Origin: Welwitschia mirabilis
Taxonomy: Eukaryota > Gnetophyta > Gnetopsida > Welwitschiales
Reading direction: 5' to 3'
DNA length: 27,652 bases
Assembly: GCA_051453625.1 (NCBI GenBank)
Contig: JBOZIK010000001.1
Span: forward strand, 71,504,433-71,532,084
A program made the translations under genes and the position numbers. The notes beneath the pieces were generated by a model that worked only from the letters and a program-made list of their open reading frames with translations, ran no database searches and had not been told where the DNA came from. Shown here in pieces: positions 10,051 through 21,410 of this stretch (the stretch's first letter is position 1; the number at the start of each line of letters is the position of its first letter).

Positions 10051-10220
10051 TGGTTATTAACATGTAAAAATTAACATTATGATTAGGTTAATTAACTAAT
10101 TTATCTTCATGAAAGATATTAATATAATCCATTTATTATAAAAACATATCTTTGATTAATTTATCTCTCCCTATGAAATTTTTAGAACAATCACTAAATT
10201 TGGAGAAAATGGTTAATCGT
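10051..10220 (+). other. X1 3' untranslated region with candidate polypurine tract
   Basis: This aligns with X2 24560-24745 (shared 'ttaattaactaatttatct'). The purine-rich ttggagaaaatgg (10199-10212) just before the LTR is a plausible polypurine tract. X2 has lost it (aaaacattgtt). Confidence 0.55.
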
Positions 10221-10891
10221 TGATGGTAACCTAGGCTAAAATATCAATGTTACTACTTAGCTCACCTATCTTCATTAGTTTTTTTACTCAAAACGCTATA
10301 AAACTCATGTTTTTAACTTGTCATAAAGAATTAAATCAAATGTAATTATGGCTTAATCTAATTCCACATCAAAAATAACTGTCATTCTCAGTGACACATG
10401 GTAGTGATGATGAAAACACACAATAACAACATTTAGTAGGATTGAATAAGATGATGGTGGGGATACATAATGATGACAGTGATTGTCATAGGCATTAGCA
10501 TTTAGAATCTAATTTTTATCCACATCATAAGAATTTCTACCTAATGGAAAAGATGATAAATGCCCTACTGAATTCCATCATTATTTAACTATTTACTTAA
10601 CTCTACAATCCAAGATCTTGTAACCAATCCTCATCCTTACCTCTTCCTATAAAAGAATATTAAGTATTTGACTACATCACCTTTTGGCCTTGGATAAATT
10701 TAAATCCTTAAAGCATTAAGTTGTGATGGATTTTAAGCACCTCTTAAGAAACTAAAATTGTCTTCAAAGATTGCTTCAGGAGTTTCACTCATATTCTTTT
10801 TCATTTCTTATGAAGTGTTTTTCCTTAATACATAAAGTTGTTTGATTTTAATTTCAAGTTATAAGTTACTTTAGACTTGAAATGCTTAGAT
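10221..10891 (+). repeat. X1 3' LTR, truncated by an assembly gap
   Basis: It starts TGATGGTAACCTAGGCTAAAA, matching the X2 LTR start at 24746. It continues in parallel with X2 to the 'gatgg' block and with the X1 5' LTR through the 'acataaagttgtttg' block at 10841. A TATA box, TATAAAAG, is at 10648-10655. About 300 bp of expected LTR is missing beyond 10891. Confidence 0.8.
10648..10655 (+). promoter_or_regulatory. LTR TATA box TATAAAAG
   Basis: Its position corresponds to TATAAAAGG at 25135-25143 in the X2 LTR and to a degraded version at 119-128. Confidence 0.55.
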
Positions 10892-10991
10892 NNNNNNNNN
10901 NNNNNNNNNNNNNNNNNNNNNNNNNNNNNNNNNNNNNNNNNNNNNNNNNNNNNNNNNNNNNNNNNNNNNNNNNNNNNNNNNNNNNNNNNNN
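10892..10991. other. Assembly gap, exactly 100 N
   Basis: Exactly 100 N suggests a gap of unknown true size. The left flank is the plus-strand X1 3' LTR and the right flank is the coding end of the minus-strand element A, so the gap hides a junction between two elements. Confidence 0.97.
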
Positions 10992-12719
10992 AAGTTCATC
11001 TAGTTGTGGAAAAAGTACATTGGAGTATTACAAGGTTCAGAAAACTAAGGAACAAACCAAATAAAAACCAATTAATAAAACATAAAAGGTATACAATAAT
11101 TTTGAAGTAGAATCAATTGGAGGTAAAGAGAGTAAAATGATAAAACTTTAATAACACAATTTTCAGAATCCAAATAAGAGATAAAGAAGTGATAAACTTC
11201 ATTGATAAATAATCTGTTATTAAAACATTATAATTTATGAGTATCATTATATAATTTGTTCAAGTTATTACTCAAAGAATAGATTCAAAAAATTTTTAAG
11301 GGCTTTTGAGAACGTTTAAAAAGATTAAGAAGCTCTTTAAGATTTAACTTTAAGCATGGATTATGACAAAGAAAATAAGGCTTACCATAATTAAAAATTC
11401 CAAGATATTCCAAGTTAAACTTATGAAAAGGATAATCATCAAAAGCACAAGTTAAAGCAAAATTAATAGAAAAAGAAAGGATGCTAGTTGTAGTATCACA
11501 TATATTTTTAAAAAGAAGAGATTAAGAGATAGAAGAAATGGACTCTTTAAACTTATGGGTTTTATGAAAGTTAAGGAAAGGAACATGGCCTTGAGAATTA
11601 TATGAAGGTTTAATTAGAAGAGATGGAGAAACTTTATCATAATCAAGATCATAAGGTAATGTGAAAATGAAAGTATAAGTGAAAGGAAGGATGTGATTTA
11701 AAGTTATATATGAAGGCATAGGTGAAAAAGATATAGAAGTATGGGTAGAAAGAACAAGTTTATCCTCTATAAAATTTGAATGAATCTCTATGAGTCCTTC
11801 ATTATGATTAGTTTCTTTACTATTATCTTAATCATTATTTGGTTGGGTTGTTTCTTCATTTTCCTCATTATTGGTTGTGACTATATCTTTATTTTATTAT
11901 TAAATATTACTTTCATTCTCTAGGTTATTAGATTCATCAAAAAGATTATCAAGAGAACTAAGACCATTATATTTATCATTGATTGAAAAGTTTATATTAT
12001 TTTTATGAATGTATTTCTCATCTTAAGTATCTAGTAGTAAATGAAGAACAGGGATATAATTTAAAACCTCAATATCATCATCTAATGAATAGCAATCCTA
12101 TTCTCGATTGTTTAAGTTATTATGATTTTCTATTTGCTTATCTTCAAATGTGTAAGATGTTGAAGTTTGATCCACAATTTCATCTTTGAGTTGAAAGTAA
12201 GAATCATCATTTATCTCTATTTTTTCTTCATTTTCCTCAAGGTAGGATGAAATAGGATAGTTGTGAGTAGGTTATGTTGTAAAATATCCTTGAATATGTG
12301 ATACATTTTGTGCAAGATTTAAACTAATTTTTCTATATTATTATTTGTGTTTTCTTGGTTCTTCTTAATTTCATCAATATTTTCTTTTAATAGATCATTT
12401 TCTTCCTCATAGTAGATCATGGGAGATGGTTCTTCTTGATAGTGATGCATGGGAGATAGTTGGAATTGATAAAATGGATTATAAAACATAGAAAATTCTC
12501 ATCATCATTTCTATATAAATTTTAAAAAGAAGAGGGGAAAGAATAAGAATATTAAAAAGAAAAAGGGGCTCAATTTCTATTTTCAACATTATTTTATGAT
12601 GGTCTCCCTCTTTCAGCAAAAATTTCTTAAAGTCTTTTCTTACCATTGTCCTTAGCATTTTGCAAGTTTTTTATTCTTTTAGAAAGAAGTTCTGCAATAG
12701 TCTTTCTATTACTATTCAT
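10992..12719 (-). pseudogene. Unrecognised gag-position ORF of element A, decayed
   Basis: I do not recognise this protein. The likely start is ATG at 12719 (complement), giving a basic N-terminus MNSNRKTIAELLSKR, and copy B starts the same way at 19321. A polar middle part, an acidic stretch (EENEEKIEINDD, around 12210-12250) and a segment with FTLPYDLD follow. The best preserved piece is an open run of 65 codons at 11522-11719 ending KESISSIS-stop, which matches copy B at 40 of 65 positions. Beyond this stop, peptides such as FNLEYLGI continue towards the gap, so the stop may be a shared lesion or the true end. The position just inside the PBS suggests a Gag or Gag-like protein, but no zinc knuckle, protease or RT was seen. 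Confidence 0.5.
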
Positions 12720-13556
12720 TAAAGCGAGTGAGAAGAATGAAATAATAGAATTTTAATTCAAAATGGGAAGGAAGATAAGTACATAATGAAGATCAAGTTT
12801 TCATTTCTTAGATGTTTCATTATTTTGTTAAGATTGCTAGTTCTTAGTACTCAAAAGATGTGTAATGGCTGTTTATTTTAACTATTGTGAAAATAACTAA
12901 CAGAATAACTATAGAAAGAAAGGAAAATCTAATTATTTAATAAGAGAAAAAAATTCTGGGAACTTGCATACCTGTGATGTGCATAATTGGATTTTGCTCA
13001 AAGTCGAATAATCCTGCGCTAATACTTTTCTTCAATCAAGTTCCACTTGCATTAATATTTCATCTTTCTACTAGAATTTACTATGACCATGCATGCATAG
13101 ATAATAAACATAAAACTAAAATCAAAACTAAGAGTTCATCGTCTGCCTAGTCATGGGAATAATAGGAAAGATGAAGATCATAAAAAAAAAAAAAGACAAA
13201 CTCAAAAACTCAGAAAAAAATAAATAAAATTACCAAAACTCAGAAAAACAAGACTGTCATCCAAGTTGTCATATGGACAACAGAAGGAACGACACTACTT
13301 TTATTACTAAACTATAAGAAAAAGAAAAATTGTAGAAATAGAAAATAATTTTGAAATTTTAGAACTATCATTCCCAATGTCGTTCAGATGACACAAAGGA
13401 TGATAGGGTCTTTAAAAACTATGGAAAACAAGAATTGCAAAAATAAATCTACTTTAATCTATGCTAAAAAAAATAGTACTAATTCAAATAAATAACCTGA
13501 ATAAAAGATTCAAGGTACTTATTTGGTTAGTAACAATTCTCTATCTCCTTGTGGCT
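12720..13556 (-). other. Leader of element A
   Basis: This is non-coding sequence between primer-binding site and ORF, collinear with B (19322-20156). It contains degenerate copies of the LTR palindrome (13150-13170, 13255-13290 and 13365-13405) and A-rich runs. Confidence 0.5.
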
Positions 13557-13574
13557 TGCTCAGCAATGGTACCA
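13557..13574 (-). promoter_or_regulatory. Primer-binding site, tRNA-Asp type, decayed
   Basis: The minus strand reads TGGTACCATTGCTGAGCA. It matches the complement of the plant tRNA-Asp(GUC) 3' end, TGGCGCCGTTGCCGGGGA, at 12 of 18 positions. Five of the six differences are C-to-T or G-to-A transitions. It lies a few bases inside the LTR end, as expected. Confidence 0.68.
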
Positions 13575-14314
13575 AAACGTTATGGTATGAATTTATGCAA
13601 TCCTAAAGCTCTTTAGGTAAACCTGTAAATTAAATAACTTGCAGAAATACACATGCTAGTATAGATGGAAGTTTACCCAAATTTCATAATCCAACGAAGG
13701 CACTAGGCTTAGAGTTAGAGAATTGATTTTTAAAGGTATTTTTAGTCTTTTATATTTTAGTAACTGAAAGGAAATAATACAGTAAATGCAATGCAAGATG
13801 AATAAAGATGAAATGCAAGTAGAAATGGAATGAACTCTCTTGGATTTTAATTCTTCTATCATAAGGACTTAGCTTCTCCATAACTTATATCAATTAAGAA
13901 GAGCATTCAACTAGTTCTTAATAAATATAAACTATGAGGTCTATCGAGTATAATAAGGAATGCAATATGAAAATGGAATAGAAAAGCAATGCAAATCTAC
14001 TACTGATTAAGGTCAATCTTAACAAATATTACCCTTATAATCTAGATAAATCACAACATTGTTACTAAACTATGATCAATGTAAACCATAAGGGATATAT
14101 AGAATGAAAATTAAATAATGATTGTATTAATTCAAAAGAGTATTCAAGAACATTACATCCACTTACAACCAGAATAACAGCACCTTAATTGAAGAGATTT
14201 AGCCTAACACTAAGAAAACTACTTTCTATAACTCTAGATGTACTTATTATCCTTTAGTCTTCCATCATAAGTATATCAGGTATAAAAGATGGTTTGGAAG
14301 TGATGACAAGAGGG

Positions 14315-14323
14315 TATTTATAG
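14315..14323 (-). promoter_or_regulatory. LTR TATA box CTATAAATA, minus strand
   Basis: It is conserved in the B LTR as GTATAAATA at 20924-20932, at the same relative position. Confidence 0.5.
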
Positions 14324-14454
14324 TTTTACATTAAAACTTCTAGAATCATAACCCTAAAAGTCAATGAAAAAAACCATAGCATCCCACATGGATCACTTAA
14401 CCCCATTTATAAAGATATTTCTTTCTGAACATGCAAAAATAGCTATCTTCCCAT

Positions 14455-14800
14455 CTCTCATAGGGATGACATACGAGATATCACCATGTGTTACATGTCT
14501 TCATGCCCTGATATTAGCCCCGTAGCTTCTATTCATGTTAGCAGTGTTGTCATCCTACTTGTCATGGGGATGACATAGGGGATGTCACAATGTGCCACAT
14601 GTCTTAATGTCCTACTATCAACCCTGCAACTAGCTTATATGTGTCATTGCCTCTTATGTCATAGGGACAACATCTGGGATGACACCTTCATAGAAAAATG
14701 TGCTTCATCGACTTCAGCCTCCAGTCCAAGTTACTATTGTGATAGGTAGGTATAGTGTTGTCATTCCCTTTGTCATGAGGATGATAGTAAGGATGACACC
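14455..14800. repeat. About 100-bp tandem array with a TGTCATGGGGATGACA palindrome
   Basis: Units start near 14455, 14560, 14657 and 14760. Each opens with a variant of the palindrome (perfect at 14560-14575) followed by 'ggatgacac' or 'catgtgccacatgtctt'. The B LTR carries the same array at 21064, 21168, 21262 and 21365. Confidence 0.75.
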
Positions 14801-15023
14801 CTTTCAAAGATCCTCAAGTAAAACAAATTCTTCTTCTTCATCATTAGTCTTCCTTTAACATGCTAAGTACCATAACATGCCTGAAATACCTCTAATTATG
14901 CCAAGAATTATGTGTTTTCATGATCATCCTATTGACTCTCCATAATCAGCAGAATTGCATCTAAACCTATATAAATATTCAAAAAATATACTCCAAATAC
15001 ACCATTAAATTGGCATTGTAACA

Positions 15024-16828
15024 TAGCCTCCTACTTAGCCTTATCAGTCCTTGACAAAGTAAGCGATCAACTATATTACGAGTTAATTTGACTAAGATAA
15101 TCATCAACTAAAAAATGAAATTTAAGTTTAATTTTATCATACAAGAATAGATAACAAAAATTGATTAACTAATATAATTACTGTATTTGTGATCCCCTTA
15201 CTTAAACACATCACAATAGATCAAATAAATGTCATACACAAATAAATCATAAAATGTATAGATGATAGTTCAAAAAATGATAATGTGTATGCATAAATTG
15301 AGAAAATAATGCTAAAACTAATGTTTAAATTTAAATAGTGATAATCTGAAAGAATTATGCATAAAAATTTCATTAATGTTTTCTATAAGGGTAAGATAAA
15401 AGAGTAATTATGGCATTCATTTCCTCTAGATGATCTAAAACATAGATGTTGGAAAATTAGTAAGTGTGCTCTTGTGCTCTTGCTAAATGAAGTTCATGAA
15501 ATGTATTCTAGTAACATAAAATCATATCCAAATAACTCATTCATAAATATGTATCATGAAAGCTTAAAGTAATCCTATAAAATTAAAAAAACTATAAATT
15601 TTTTTCATAATATCATAAAATAAAGCTCAGAGTGTTGTCTTGTACCCCATAAGAAAATCAAGAGAACTCGGATTGCACAAAGTAAAAAAGGATGATTTTC
15701 ATCCTATCTATCATGAAGATGACAGCTATAAGATGATAGTGGTTAAATGAGATATTTGGATAGATCAGGAAAAATCTAAAAAAGATTTGATAGTAAGAAA
15801 GTAGTGGAAAAGCAGTAGAAAAAACTAAAGTAAGATAAAAGTGAAGAATTTATTTTGAAAAACATGATCATGGAAAAAAGACTTATGAAAGAATTTAAGT
15901 AAAAGGAAGTAATTCTCAGAAGTACTCCTCAAATATATCCCTAAACTTAATGAGGATTCAAGAACTGTAAGTGAATGTATGCAAAACCAAAAAGCAAAAT
16001 AGAATAACATTATCATAAAACAAAAGAAACACATCAATCAAAGTGAATGAAAGGCATTAAAATAGAGTGCTTAAAATAAAAACAATAACCCTTATAAAGC
16101 AAACTTATGAATGAAAATAAAATGATAACTAGAAAGTTACCAAATATCAAGTCCTAACTATAATATGGAAAAGTTACTGTAATGACTTTGAAAATCCCAT
16201 ACAAAACAACTAAGGAAAAATGTAATGAAAAATAAACAACTAGAAACATGAAGAAGATTTTTTTTCTACCTAAAATTACACCCAAGTAAATTTCCTTGAG
16301 AAAATCATAAAATCACTTGATAATTATGCATGAAATAATATAAAAATTCATAAAGTTCCACTCAAATAGGCAATAATTATATGATGTCAAGTATGTCTAA
16401 TGTTTTTAAATAATAAATGATAAGATAAAAAGCTATTAAAACATGAATATACAAGCTATTATCTCAAAAAAAAAAAACACTAGAATCCTAAAAAGTAAAG
16501 TGATCATGTAGAAGTACTAAAAATAAAGAAAAATGAGTCTAGAAAACAAGCAATGCCTTTAATAACACTAGGAACATCACTAATCTCATAGCCTATAAGT
16601 GAAATTTTATTCTACCATAATGAGGGAAGTGTAACCACTGTCAGAGGAGTAAGAACCCATATAGCATAACTAATTGACCCCCTAGTAGAGTTTCCATAGC
16701 TACCATATTACATTGTTAAAGGCCCCTCTCGAGAATATTTGCCCCAGTGTACTTGCAGTAGAACATCATGGGGGCCATGTTTTAAGATATAACATGAAAT
16801 ATTATGGCCTTTATTTCTTGTATTTTTA
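15024..16828. other. Unassigned AT-rich sequence
   Basis: No coding region is convincing. One degenerate copy of the LTR palindrome motif lies at 15690-15740 (catcctatctatcatgaag and nearby), hinting at remains of another A/B-type leader. A GC-richer patch at 16618-16800 (for example aaaggcccctctcgag) sits beside the microsatellite. A 70-codon minus-strand open stretch at 15825-16037 is rich in Phe and Leu and has no recognisable homologue. Confidence 0.4.
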
Positions 16829-16869
<41 letters not shown>

Positions 16870-16902
16870 TTCTCTATCTCTATCTCTATATCTCTCTCTA
16901 TA

Positions 16903-16961
<59 letters not shown>

Positions 16962-16984
16962 ATTTCTCTATATCTATCTATATC

Positions 16985-17040
<56 letters not shown>
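16829..17040. repeat. TC-rich compound microsatellite, about 210 bp
   Basis: (TC)n runs are interrupted by TATC and TTTC variants. Open frames across it encode only Ser-Leu repeats and are not genes. Confidence 0.98.
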
Positions 17041-17043
<3 letters not shown>

Positions 17044-17500
17044 AATAAATTCCACATGATCAAATCCTTGTAAGAATAAAAGTGAAGTAGGAAGATAAAT
17101 AACAAGTAAGAACATGCTAAAACAACTAATTACTTACACTATTGAAAGAAAATAAAAGAAACAAGTCATGTTCCTTCAAAATAAAGTTCATAAACATATG
17201 AATGTCTGTAAATTGAATGAAGTCAATCTTATCATTTAAAATTCCCAAGTAAAATATTTACTAATCATTGTAACTTTATAAAGTAAAATATTAGTTAAGT
17301 AAAACATGTTCAAATGATAGCATGATGTTTACCAAAAGAATTGGCTAAAAAATAATTTAGATGATGGTAGGAGGAAAATTCCAACACAATTACTTCTATT
17401 ATGTTCAAGATTAACTGATACATATTTAAATGATGTTTACCCATTTATCCATTAACTTCTGAATTTTTCATATGTTTAAGTTAAAAGTTTCAATGAATCC
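17041..17500. other. Unassigned AT-rich sequence before element B
   Basis: There is no match to A because the corresponding part of A lies in the gap. It may be the continuation of the element B interior or unrelated flank. No LTR end was found. Confidence 0.35.
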
Positions 17501-19321
17501 ATTTAAAGATGTACTCTTTTGGAAAGATAAGAACCTAATCATTGAGAAATTCAACTAGTTGTATAAAAAGTATACTTAGATATTGTATTTTTCAGAAAAA
17601 TAAGGGCCAAATAAGATAGAAACAAATTAATAAAACATAAAAGGTATTCAATCATTATGGAGTAAAATCAATTAGAGATAAAGAAAGTAAAATGATAAAA
17701 CATTGATAGCATAGTTTTCAAAATTGAAATAAGAGATAAAGAAGTGATAAATTTCATTATCAAATAATCCCTTATGAAAATAATATAAAGTATGAGTATC
17801 ATGATATAATTCATTCAAGGTACTACTCAAAGAATGAAGCCAAGAAGGTTTTAAGTGCTTTTTATAATGTTGAATAAGATTGAGAAGCTCCTTACGATTT
17901 AACTCTAAGGATGGGTTATCATCAAGAATATAAGACTTATCCTAATTTTAAATTCTAAGATATTCCAAGTTAAACTTTTGAAAATAATAACCATTAAAAG
18001 CACAAGGTAGAGTGGATTTGGTAGAAAAAGAAATAATGTTACCTTGAGGATCATATGACTGTTTAAAAGAAAGATATTAAGAGATAGAAGAAATCGACTC
18101 TTTGAAATGATAGGTGTTATGAGAGTAAAGAAAAGAAACATGAATTTGCAAATTGTATAAAGGTATAATTAGAAGAGATGAAGAAAGGTTATAATTATCA
18201 AGATCATAAGGTAACGTGAAAGAGGAAGTAGAAGTAGAAGGAATGATGTGATTTGAATTTGTACATGGAGGCATAAGTGAAAATGATGTAGAGGTAGGGG
18301 TGGAATAAACAAGTTTATCCTCTATGAAATTTGAATAAATCTCTAAGGGTCCTTAATTACATTTAGTTTCTTCATGATTAGATTTATCATTATTTTGTTA
18401 GGTTGTTACTTTACTTTTCTCATCATTGTTTGTAACTAGGTCTCCCTTTTCATATTGAATATTACATTCATTGTCTAAGTTGGATTCATTAAAAAGATTA
18501 TCAAGAGAACTAAGAGCATCATCTTCATCATTGATTGAAAATTGTGTAGTGTTTTTATGAATGGATTTCTCATCCTAAGTATCTAGCAGTAAATGGAGGA
18601 AAAGTATATGATCTAAAACCTTAGTATTATCATCTAACGAATGGTCATCCTCATCCCAAGTGTTGAAATGTTGAGTTCTATTATTATTATCTCCCTTTTT
18701 CTTATCTCCTAATGAGTAGGATGTTGAAGTTTGATTCACAATTTTATCTTCAAGTTAAAAGCAAGAATCATCATCATTGATTTCTAATTTTTCTTCATTT
18801 TCCACAAAGTATGATGAAGTAGGATAGTAAGAGAATGTTGAGTTGTAAAAGATCCTTAAATATGTAATAGGGATTGTTGCAAGATTTCAACTAATTTTTC
18901 TAAGCTCTTATTGGTGTTTTCTTGGTTTTTCTTCATTTCATCAATCATCTCTCTTAATGGATCTTTTTTTTTTTTCCTTGTATTAATTGATGAAAGATGG
19001 TTCTTTATTGTAGTAATTCATGGAAGATGATTAGGATTGATAAAAATGATTGTTATAAGTTTGTCTAAATGGGTTGGAATCCTTAAAATATGAAGAGCCT
19101 CCATCATCATGTCTATATGAGGTTTGAAAAAAAGAGAAAAAAGAATAAGATGATTGAAAAGAAGAAGAGGTCCCATTTCTATTTTCAACATTATTTTATG
19201 ATGATCTCCCTCTTTTAGCAAAAATTTCTCAAAGTGTTTTCTTATCATTGTCCTGAACATTTTGCAAGTTTCTTCTCCTTTGATAAAAAAGTTTTGCAAT
19301 GATCCTTCTATTACTATTCAT
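17500..19321 (-). pseudogene. Unrecognised gag-position ORF of element B, decayed
   Basis: Homologue of the ORF in element A, and likewise unrecognised. The start MNSNRRIIAKLF lies at 19321 (complement). Downstream is a serine- and aromatic-rich stretch (around 19100-19180). A charged segment then reads DPLREMIDEMKKNQENTNK (around 18915-18970), followed by SLEKL, and looks like a coiled coil. An acidic part follows. The 65-codon open piece at 18077-18274 contains FTLPYDLD and ends KESISSIS-stop exactly as in A. After that stop CAFNGYYF and KFNLEYL-type peptides continue to about 17900. Stops and frameshifts interrupt throughout. Confidence 0.5.
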
Positions 19322-20156
19322 TGAAATGAATGAGAAGAATGGAATAAGGTAATTTTAATTCAAGATGATAAGAAATATAAGTACATAATAACGGATCAAG
19401 TTTCCCTCTCCTAGATGTTTCATCATTTTGTTGCAATTGTTGATTCTTAACACTCAAAATATATGTAATGGATGTCTATTTTAACTATCATGCAAATAAC
19501 TAATAAAATAACCATAGAGAGAAAGAAAAATATGATTCTTCAATAAGAGAAAAAACATTTTTGTAACTTGCATACTTGTGATGTACATACCTTGATTTTT
19601 TTTGAAGTCAAATGATCTTTTGCTAATACTTTTCTTCAATCAAGTTTCACTTCCTTTAATATTTCATCTTTCTACTAGAATTCACTATATCCCTACATGC
19701 ATAGACCATAAATAGAAAATCAAAATTAAAGCAAGTATTATCATCCACTTTATCATGAGAATGATAGGGGAGACAATGATCACACAAAAAACCAAACTTA
19801 AAAAAGAAAAAAAAACTCAAAAAGAAAGATTACCAAAGCTCAGAAAAGTGAGACTATTGTTCAGGTTGTCACGTGGACAATAGATAGAACAATAGTATAT
19901 TTCTTACTAAACTATAAGTAGAAGAGAAATTGCAAAAATACAAAATAAATTCAAAATTTTAAAATTGTCATTCCTAATATTATATAGATGACATAGAGGA
20001 TGACAAGTTTTTTAAAAACTATAGAAACGAAAAATTGTAGAAATAAATCTACTTTAAGCTAAGCTAAAAATTTAGCACTAATTCAAATAAATAACCTAAA
20101 TAGAAGATTCAAGGTACTTATTTGGTTATTAAAAATTCTCTAGCTCCTTTTGGCCT
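19322..20156 (-). other. Leader of element B
   Basis: Non-coding and collinear with 12720-13556. It contains palindrome relatives at 19735-19765 and 19858-19885 and a weaker one near 19965-20005. Confidence 0.5.
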
Positions 20157-20175
20157 TCCCCAACAATGACACCCA
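20157..20175 (-). promoter_or_regulatory. Primer-binding site, tRNA-Asp type, decayed
   Basis: The minus strand reads TGGGTGTCATTGTTGGGGA. Allowing one inserted G after TGG, it matches TGGCGCCGTTGCCGGGGA with only C-to-T and G-to-A differences. It sits 5 bases inside the LTR start at 20181. Together with copy A this makes tRNA-Asp priming of the ancestor likely. Confidence 0.75.
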
Positions 20176-20923
20176 AATATTGTAGTGTGAATTTATACAA
20201 TTTTGAATTCCTTTAAGTAAATCTATAAATCAAATAACTTACAGAAAGACACACGCTAGTATAAACTGGATTTCATCCAAATGTCGTAATCCCAATGAAG
20301 GCATAAGGCTTAGAGTTAGAGAGTTGATTTTTAAAGGTATTTTTAGTCTTTTATCTTTTAATAACTAAAAGTAAATAATAAGGTAAATGCAATGCAAAAT
20401 GAATAGAGATGAAATGCAGTGAATGGAAATGAAAATAAAATGGATTCTACTTAGATACTAATTCTTCTATCACAAGAACTAGCTCTCTATAACTCAAGTC
20501 AATTAAGAATAGTTCCTCACTAGTTCCTAATAAACATAAACTATGAGATCTACCAAGTAGAATGTAAAATGCAAGGTGAAATGAAATGGAATAGCAATGA
20601 AAATCTACTACTAACCAAGGTCAATTTTAACAAAGATTGCCCTTATGGTCTAAATAAATCATAGATTTATCACTAAACTATGATCAATGTAAATCATAAG
20701 GGACATATAAAATGAAAATTAAATAATGATTGTATTGATTCAAAAGAGTATTCAGAAGCAGTATATCCACTTACAAACAAAATAACAGCACCTCAATTGA
20801 AGAGACTTAGCCTAACACTAAGGAAACTTCCTTCTATAGCTTTGGATGGATATCTTATCCTTTAATCTTTTACCATAAGCATATCAAATGTAAAAGATGG
20901 TTTGAAAGTGAGGACAATGGGGG

Positions 20924-20932
20924 TATTTATAC
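20924..20932 (-). promoter_or_regulatory. LTR TATA box GTATAAATA, minus strand
   Basis: It lies at the same relative position as CTATAAATA in the A LTR (14315-14323). Confidence 0.5.
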
Positions 20933-21063
20933 TTTTACATTAAAAGTTCTAAAAATGTAACCTTAGAAGTCAGTGAAAAAAACCTAGCAGCTCACATGAT
21001 TTGCTTGACCTCATTTACAAAGATATTTCTTCCTGAACATGCAAAAATAGCTATCATCCCAAC

Positions 21064-21410
21064 TTTCGTTAGGATGACATAGGGTATATCATCATGTGCC
21101 ACATGTCTTCATGCCTCATTATCAACCCCACATTTTTTATCCATGTTAGCAGTGTCATCATTCTCTTTGTCATGGGGATGACATAAGGGATATCATCATG
21201 TACCACATGTCTCCATGTCTTACTGTCAGTCTCGCAGCTGGCTTATATGTGTTGTCGTCCCTTATGTCATGGAAACAACATTGGGAGTAACACCTCCATA
21301 GAAAATGGTGCTTCATTGACTCTAACCTCCAATTCAAATTACTGTTGTGATACGTAGGTATAGTGCTATTGTCCTCTCTATTGTGGGAAAGACAGTGGGG
21401 ATGACACTCT
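21064..21410. repeat. About 100-bp tandem array with palindrome, element B
   Basis: A perfect TGTCATGGGGATGACA lies at 21168-21183, with variants near 21064, 21262 and 21365. The unit at 21250 keeps 'tgtcgtccc', suggesting the ancestral motif contained CpG. Confidence 0.72.

Larger units (their letters stand above)
74..10891 (+). mobile_element. Degenerate Ty3/gypsy (Athila-like) retrotransposon X1, with nested insertions
   Basis: The parts follow gypsy order on the plus strand: interrupted 5' LTR, leader, gag, protease, RT, RNase H, 3' LTR. The flanking LTR pieces (74-649 and 10221-10891) match each other and the X2 LTR in the same order, for example around the shared 'acataaagttgtttg' block at 305 and 10841. 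Two LTR insertions with 5-bp duplications (650-4234 and 7003-8191) split it. Integrase is absent. Every domain carries stops and frameshifts, so the copy is dead. Assignment to a gypsy lineage rests on recalled family motifs, not on a search. Confidence 0.82.
10992..15023 (-). mobile_element. Minus-strand LTR element A, 5' part (LTR, PBS, leader, ORF)
   Basis: Read on the minus strand the order is LTR (15023 to about 13580), tRNA-Asp-type primer-binding site (13574-13557), leader, and an unrecognised ORF running into the gap. The whole unit is collinear with element B at about 17500-21630. No pol domain or 3' LTR is visible before the gap. It may be a non-autonomous element or a truncated copy. 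Confidence 0.72.
13580..15023 (-). repeat. Element A LTR (5' LTR on the minus strand), about 1.44 kb
   Basis: It is collinear with the B LTR (20181-21630) from 'gaatttatgcaat' through 'gcttagagttagag', the TATA region and the palindrome array to the final 'ttggcattgtaaca'. On the minus strand it starts TGTTACAATGCC. The minus-strand TATA box is CTATAAATA (14315-14323). About 700 bp lies upstream of it and a similar length downstream. The 3' edge is uncertain by a few bases because the expected terminal dinucleotide has mutated. Confidence 0.75.

Noticed and set aside
10877-11110. Open frames across the first gap
   Set aside because: They are bridged by 100 N and join a plus-strand LTR to minus-strand element sequence.
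13656-13862. 68-codon minus-strand frame within the A LTR
   Set aside because: It lies in the LTR, and the collinear B copy does not keep it open.
15825-16037. 70-codon minus-strand open frame, hydrophobic
   Set aside because: Composition reflects A-rich DNA read as Phe and Leu; no homologue recognised.
16713-17073. Open frames of 111 and 89 codons
   Set aside because: They consist of Ser-Leu repeats from the TC microsatellite.
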